Shown piece after piece: positions 57,434 to 64,000 of a stretch of 64,000 nt of DNA. The notes below the pieces were generated by a model, which did not search any database, was not told the origin of the DNA, and saw only the letters and a list, made by a program, of their open reading frames with translations. Positions within the stretch are counted from its first letter, which is position 1. Each line of letters starts with the position of its first letter. Source of the stretch: Halichondria panicea (lineage: Eukaryota; Porifera; Demospongiae; Suberitida; Halichondriidae); assembly GCF_963675165.1 (NCBI RefSeq), contig NC_087383.1, positions 4,494,979 through 4,558,978 of the forward strand, given 5' to 3'. A program made the translations under genes and the position numbers.

Positions 57434-58491
57434 GCTTCTATTACAAAAAGTTAGATTTATAGATGTTAAAGCTTCGTTGTCTAGTAAAAGCGAGCAAATA
57501 AAAAGCTTGAACTTGCAACGTGGTTATAATAAAGAAACACAGTTTTGATTCCTTGCTGACTCTGCTGTGATAGTCTCATGCAGTGCATGACCTATACGAC
57601 GTACTGCAGATGCTGTTCTCAAAGCCTAGTTACTACAGCTTTGGATAACGTTCATGCACATGAACACCCCTCTATACTGAGTTTTAGCTCAATAGTTATT
57701 GCCTTGTTAAGTTTCTGCATGGTGGCTTATTCCTCAATCATACAATGTCATGCATTACTGATTTAAACACCATGGATATAACACTGCACTCATCATCAGT
57801 ATTCTTGGTTCAGTCTGCTCTATACTAGGTAGTCCACAGTATATGCTCTCAAGTCCTTAGCTCTTAATGGAGTATATACGAGTGCATGCATGGAACAGGA
57901 GGATGTAGTTATTTCAGGCCCTCTGGTGCATGGGTTGATACCTAATTGCCATGGATACTTCAAGCCTCTGCATCTGAGCAGTCTCCTGTCTACAAACTGA
58001 CCCGAAAAATTCACATCATACATGTTAGACCGTGCAGCTGCAGTATTGTCCTTTTATGCTATGTCGTTGAGTAAAAAAATTAATGTGCATGAGTGCATGC
58101 CTGATGGGACTCAAAACTTTCTTTGTTCTCTGGATACAACATGGAACTTAATTTTGTTTTTTATATCATTAACAGAATAACATTATAATGCTGCATGGCA
58201 CAGCATGCATGGGAAAAGGTCTGCCTCTGTGGTAATTAACAAAAAGTCCGTACACAATGACATCATGCTGGTGTAGCATGGGAAAAGTTCTGCCTCTGTG
58301 GTAATTAACAAGAAATCCACACAATGACATCATGCATAATTATACAGTACAAATATAACGCTCTGTGTACATCTTCATTCATAATTTATGTGCATCATAT
58401 TGGCCTCTTCATTATGAGAGTCTGGGAAGAGGTGTTATGTTGTAGTCTACCAGCATAATAATGATAATGATAACCTCCCTCCCTCAGTAGT

Positions 58492-58638
58492 CAGAGGAGG
58501 TCCGACAGGCGTGGTGCAGCTCAAGTATAATTAACCTTTGATTACTCTCAGCAAAAACATACGACGTGGGCGGATAATTATTGCTCAATCCAAGGCTAAT
58601 TGCCAGAGCTGCACCCCGCCTGTCCTATACCTCCTCTG
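58492..58638. mobile_element. MITE-4 copy with 9-bp target duplication
   Basis: CAGAGGAGGTCCGACAGGCG ... ACCTCCTCTG, flanked by CTCAGTAGT at 58483-58491 and 58639-58647. Same insertion as 14226-14370, carried along with the surrounding block. Confidence 0.88.
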
Positions 58639-60259
58639 CTCAGTAGTGGTAAGGTGATTCCCACAAACCAGAAACAAGACATTAATTAACATTGGCCTAA
58701 GTGTGCATGTTGGGGTAGTGCCATAAAATATGCCTCAAAGGATTACAGTGTTACTCAACTATATATTATAGAGTTACATAATTCAAACACTTTTAATAAT
58801 ATAGGTAAACCAGTTTGGACTAGTTTGACAAACTCTGGTATCTGATGCAAGACTAAGTGTGCCCATGGATCAGCATTAAATCAGTATAGCACATATAAAT
58901 TATGGAACTATTAGCATAATTTTAAGCAAAATCAAGCAATAATCTGGATTGATGCCTGTAGAAAGCACCATGGGATTAAAAAAACTATTGACTCAATGAA
59001 ATACGTAATGCTGTATCACAACAACATTAATTGTTCGTTCCAGTTTGTATTGGTGTTGGTGGGCTGAGGCTCCTCACTGTATCATGTATATGCATCATGA
59101 TTAGTGGAATTGTTGGTTCTGTTAAAACACATGCAAATGCCAGATGGGCCTCTCAGGTATAATTAATGGTGCACTTATAAAATGACTGCCTACACAGAAT
59201 GCCAGCCGCCTAATTAATGGTGCACCTATCAGTGAAATGACTGCCTATACACAAAATGCCACAGGGCCTAATTGGTGCACTAATTATCAATGAAATGACT
59301 GCCTATACACAGAATGTCACATTAATAGTGCATTTAATGTATACACAGAATATACTGGGAAAGAGAGTTTGACCTTATATACACATATCTATAAAAATAA
59401 TAATAATATGGTAAATCCACCTTGTTAATCTAATTATCGTGGTGTGTGCTCATTAAAGTGAAGTGCATGGTTTTCACTGGTACTGCATGGTCTCACATTT
59501 CATTCCTAGGTATGCCTGGTACTTGACTACAGCAATAACATCTTTTACTGAGGCTCTTATACTGCTCTGGGATGGGTACACACTAGCTGTGAAATTAATA
59601 ATTATTAGGACCAAGAAACATTTGGTCTTAATAATTTTAGTTGCTGGATTGGCTGGATTGGCCGGGGAAACATGCACCAAAAGGCATATATAAGTAATAG
59701 GGGGAAAGCTGAGCTGAGGTCTGTCTATAGTTGTTATGAAAAGTGAATACTAGATCTAGTGCAAGTGCATGACAAATTTGTTCAGTCTGTCTCACTCAAC
59801 TGAATGCGATATAGCACTGTGATAGGATATATATAGGCCTCAACACAACAAGGTATATAGTAGTTTAACGTTAACAGATTTTGATGTTAAAGCTTTGGTG
59901 TCGAATAAAAGCTAAAAGCTCGAACCAGTACGTTTAAAACGACTTTCTTCTGATGACTAGCAGATTGCATGAGCAAATAATGATCAGAAGATAGGTGTGC
60001 ATGCGTGCATGTTGGGGTAGTGCCATAAAATATGACTCAAAGCGTTTAAGGATTACAGTGTTACTCAACTATAGAGTTACATAATTCAAACAATTATAAT
60101 ATAGGTAAACCAGTTCAGACTAGTTTGACAAACTCTGGTATATATAATTATTCTGATGCAAGACTATAAGTGTGCCCATGGATAACAGATCAGCATTAAA
60201 TCAGTATAGCATGCACATATAAATTATGGAACTATTAATTCAGTGCATAATTTTAAGCC

Positions 60260-60292
60260 TATATATATATATATGTATATGTATATATATAT
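60260..60292. repeat. AT microsatellite
   Basis: (TA)n with two GTATAT interruptions, 33 bp. Confidence 0.8.
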
Positions 60293-62027
60293 CAAATAAT
60301 CTGGATTGATGCATGTATAGAAAGCACCATGGGATTAACTATTGGCTATATAAATGAAATACGTAATACTGTATCACAACAATAATTATAACATTAATTG
60401 TTCCAGTTTGTATTGGTGTTGCATGGTGGGCTGAGGCTCCTCACTGTATCATGTATCATGTATGCATCATGATTAGTGGAATTGTTGGTTCTGTTAAAAC
60501 ACATGCAAATGCCAGATGGTGCACTTATGAAATGACTGCCTACACAGAATGCCAGCCAGCCTAATTGGTGCACTTATCAATGAAATGACTGCCTATACAT
60601 ATATACACAGAATGTCACATTAATGGTGCACTTAATGATGCAGAATATACTGGGAAAAAGAGTTTGACCTTATACACATGTTGAGTTCGTGCACCGAGCA
60701 GCGTGTGGCATGCAGTTCAAGATTAAGATTAATAACATTCAACCATGCATAGATCAAATGACAGTATGCACAAAACATAGACAGTAAATATACTAAGACA
60801 ACAAAGACAGTGGAGCAGACGCTCCCATACACAAAGGGTGCCGCTAGGAGCAGACTGCCAGGCTAGAGCACAAAGCAATAAGATAGACCTATACAAAAGA
60901 AGTGTTAGCTAGTAATAAGAACTCATGCGCATGTACAGTAAACATTACAACACAGGAAATATTATGAACAGGAAATGACTAAGTGAATAACTAGCTAGCA
61001 AAGTCATTACAACACATATCTCTACGCTTGTTAATCTGGTATGTGCTCATTAGAGCTGAAGTGCAGGTTTCACTGGTACTCATGAGTAAAATCGCTTTAA
61101 TGGGCGCTTTCTAGGAGAATTCCATGAGCATAAAGAATAAATGATGAATGTACTCAATCGCATTGCTAAAGAAGGTGTGAAAATAATTATGAATCGTGAA
61201 ACACAGGATGCTTGACTTCAAGACATGTTGTAGGCCTTGTGGCAACAACTGCATGGGGTGCTCAAGCACGTGTGTATAACTTTAAATTTGTATGATGGTT
61301 GCGTGTCCACCAGCTTATAGAGGGAGTGAATTCTAGCAAGTTTTACATAAATCAAATTGGACTCGCAACTATATAGGTCTTGATAGATTATGCTAGCATA
61401 TATAATTATATGCTCAAAATAGGCATCTTATTTGTGTGAGAATTATGCTGGCATAATGGGCACCTTTATGATAATAGACGGCTTTAGAAAAACAATCATA
61501 GGCCTTTTGCTATATTAAGACAGGAGTCAAAGAAACAAGGAAAGTGCAGCAACAAATGGAACTTTGTGACTAATCTTAGTTTCTGGCTTATTACTTTGAG
61601 TATGACTATGCTTTCTAGTATCACTGCATGAGTATTGTTAGCATCATTTCCTACTAGTATAAAAGGCTATGATTGTTTGCAGCCTTTTGGCTTAGCTAGG
61701 ATAGCTACTTTCTCTCAAGTTTCCACGGAATTGGAGGTTACAAGAAGATTAATTAACAATCGTGACCAACCTCCTCTGGCTTCTTATAGTAACTGCTAAA
61801 TGTTTACCATTGGGATGTGCTAATAGAATTAACTATAGGTCAACACTCTATAACCTTTTCTTGGATACACAGATCACATTACATTCACTAAAAATGGCAG
61901 TTAAAAGGATTCTGTCTGCATACTGTACCGAGGTCAGCATGCAGGCTATATATAATGAGCTGAAAACAGAGAGCGAGTATAAGCAACTCATAAGCAGCCA
62001 AGGACCCAATTTGTATCAGCAGCAAGA

Positions 62028-62734
62028 ATGAAGATATTCGCTTTCCTCCTGGTGTCAGTGGCTTTATGCTCACAACAGTTGGTGAATGGATCACCTGCGA
62101 TAGATGTGCTGAAGGCAATTCAGATGAGCCAAAACAACAAAGAAGCCCTAACACAAGCATTGGTATTGCAAGCTTTAAAAGATTCGTCCAATGCAGTGAA
62201 AGAATCAAGAATTACCCATGAAGACAGGGGTAGAGCCCGGATTAGTCAAGCAGCATCTTTCCTAACTATCCAGGACTGTGATACTGCTGGAAATATTGTA
62301 AATTCCATATTGCAGCCGGCACTAGGCTGGATTCCAGGCATTGCAAATGCTGTAAATGTTTTGGTCAACTGTGGAATATCGTCAGGCTGTACACAAGTGA
62401 GAGTCCAAGTACCAGCAGGAAATACCGTGGCTGATATTGATGTTTGCACCGTTAGCGGTAAATGACATTATTTTAATGCATGCAGTAAATGTATAGTGCT
62501 AATAAGCTCTCCATAATTATAATCATTATGTTTATTCATACATATGCAGGCGGTGGTTTTTGTGTGGAGGTATATGGAGGTTCAGGTTCACCGTGTTCAG
62601 GTGGAATCCCATTCCCCATTCCCATCCCCATAGCTTCAACTGGAACAACTGCTCCAATCACACTGACGCTTAACATACTAGCCAATTGTGCGATGATTAA
62701 CGTGGGAAATATCCAAACGTGTTCAAACAACTAA
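62028..62734 (+). CDS. Two-exon secreted 8-cysteine protein, copy F
   Basis: Exon 1 is 62028-62457, intron 62458-62549 (92 bp, shortest of the six), exon 2 62550-62734; 204 aa. Leader LLVSVALC and mature start SPAID as in copy E, otherwise the protein of copy A. TATATATAA at 61947-61955 still ends 73 nt before the ATG. Cysteines are unchanged. Confidence 0.85.
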
Positions 62735-63245
62735 AGAAGTAAAGAACATGCGTACTGCTGTAGAATATATATAGCTGTATTAAGTGACTGGGAAATATAG
62801 TGTATATACCGAATACAACTATAGCTGGAGTATAGAATCTGTTTTGTAGTATATTGAATTCTTAAACATTATTTTGAGTTTACTATTAAAATATAGATCT
62901 ACCATAGATATAATTAATATACTGCATGTATATACAGATATGTGTGCAAAATACCTCGGGACAGGCAGTATTCATATGATTGTACAAGATCGATGCATGA
63001 GCACAATTATATTGGCAAGCGATCTGATGCACATATATAGCTGCTCTGAGTTAGATACATATATACTATTAGAGGTTGGTAGATTATGCTTGATCTATTA
63101 TCGAGTTAACAGCCTATTACTTAGTTATTATGCCTAGGTGCGCATGCGCAAGCGAGGTATACGGTAGTGTGTTTGTGCTGTATTTTTCCTAGCCTCGATC
63201 CCAGGCCGCGCTTTTATAACGATTAGGCGAACAACTAGTAGTCAA

Positions 63246-63288
63246 GAGCACATAAAACCCTAACCCTAACCCTCTCTTTTATGCGCTC
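63246..63288. repeat. Telomeric repeat in the loop of a hairpin (copy F)
   Basis: GAGCACATAAAA, CCCTAACCCTAACCCTCTC, TTTTATGCGCTC, same as copy D. Confidence 0.85.
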
Positions 63289-63940
63289 TGGCCTGGTACT
63301 AGTTGTCTGCGCATGCATGCGTCAGTCGTTCGTCAGATTCTGACGAATGTATATTCTCGTTCACTTTCGTGACATTTTTTATTGGTATACCATCGTGTAC
63401 TAGCCAGTATCCCGTTTATTAGAGGAATGGCTCTTAGCTGAAGCTTTTGTCTTTCCTGAAGCTTAGAAAACATTATTCTGAAGAATTCTTAAGACAAAGT
63501 AAGTGAAGAGGCTGTAAAGCTTTATCAAGCTTGTCAAGGTCAGATATTTTTGTGTGGTTCTAGTCATAGATTTTATAGGATACCCTTGGCAAATATTTTC
63601 ACTTAAATTTTTACTGATATACAAAGTACCATGTGCTATATACTATAGAACATATCACATGCCGAGCATAATACAACATGAACAAAAAACAACTTAGAAT
63701 GGACATGACCATTATTGGCCATAGTCCTGAACATACCACCGGCCATGACCGGACGGTGTTATAGGCGCGAGTGACTCCCCCAAATAATGACTCCCGGTCA
63801 CTCCTATACCTAGTCACCAGTGATCGACCCCAGGTCACTCACGCCTAGCGCCTAGGAATAAAAAAAACGTAAGGTGTTAGGTATAATTATGCAGACTAGC
63901 AGACCTCTTTCCCAGCATTTCTCTGTGCTTCTGCGTACAT

Positions 63941-64000
63941 CAGGGGCGATCCTAGGATTCAGTAAATGGGGGTGCTCATTGCGCGCGAAGCGCGCCGCAA
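63941..64000 (+). mobile_element. Left end of a CAGGGGCG-type element, cut by window edge
   Basis: CAGGGGCGATCCTAGGATTC followed by 'gggggtgctcatt' and a GCGCGC-rich hairpin. Resembles the left ends at 31362 and 49792. Confidence 0.55.

Larger units (their letters stand above)
56213..57682 (+). repeat. Duplicated block Q, copy 3
   Basis: Colinear with 11833-13306 and the inverse of 44724-46352; contains MITE-2 and MITE-1 side by side and no MITE-3 insertion. Confidence 0.78.
53628..58290 (-). repeat. Right arm of palindrome 2 (contains unit E and block Q copy 3)
   Basis: Inverse of 44236-49102, with the empty sites for both MITE-3 insertions of the left arm. Confidence 0.85.
58912..63850 (+). 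repeat. Duplicated unit F
   Basis: Colinear with unit A (15052-19460). It lacks the 16661-17079 insertion and keeps only one arm of element P (59882-59970). It has about 180 bp of extra sequence at 60660-60835, and repeats near 60000-60350 a diverged version of the start of the unit. Confidence 0.82.

Overview
The window fits an AT-rich animal genome with very short introns, most likely a demosponge such as Amphimedon. The family resemblances, the TTAGGG-type telomeric motifs and the 40-100 bp GT-AG introns point that way, but the species is an inference. There are no bacterial features. Only a few stretches are conventional genes; most of the window is nested DNA transposons, hairpin MITEs and large duplicated blocks.

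Region 1 (1-11.5 kb): the end of a transposon carrying a RecQ-helicase fragment; a decayed membrane-anchored collagen gene (2.7-4.3 kb, minus); an intact intronless multicopper oxidase (5.48-7.81 kb, plus) whose type-1 copper site lacks one expected His; two TIR elements; and a broken secreted cysteine-rich gene (11.1-11.5 kb, minus).

Region 2 (11.8-19.5 kb): first copy of a composite duplicated block ending in copy A of a two-exon gene for a 204-residue secreted protein with eight mature cysteines. Near-identical copies lie at 18.1 (+), 32.9 (-), 38.6 (+), 47.8 (+), 54.2 (-) and 62.0 kb (+). Copies B/C sit in a 3.2-kb-arm palindrome centred near 36.1 kb with an assembly gap at its spacer. 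D/E sit in a 4.7-4.9-kb-arm palindrome centred near 51.3 kb. A and F lie in blocks that are colinear direct repeats. I could assign no function to this family.

Region 3 (19.5-32.4 kb): a 1-kb minisatellite, TIR elements with target-site duplications readable by eye, a satellite of about 160 bp built around a hairpin, and the 3' part (10 exons, open throughout) of a DDE-transposase-like gene (28.65-30.2 kb, minus).

Region 4 (39.7-44.2 kb): the 5' part of a gene with a ZAD-like zinc finger (40.5-41.75 kb, plus), tail-to-tail with a RecQ-like helicase that has lost its DEAH box and carries a frameshift. A 43-bp palindromic mini-element with a 9-bp target duplication lies just before the ZAD-like gene's ATG.

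Region 5 (49.1-53.6 kb, spacer of the second palindrome): a transposon with a 5-bp target duplication containing two tandem elements that share one 9-bp target duplication present three times. One of these two carries a second RecQ fragment. A tentative two-exon gene with a possible Death-like segment follows.

Because duplicated blocks differ by clean insertions, several mobile elements can be dated relative to the block duplications by filled/empty site comparison inside this one window.
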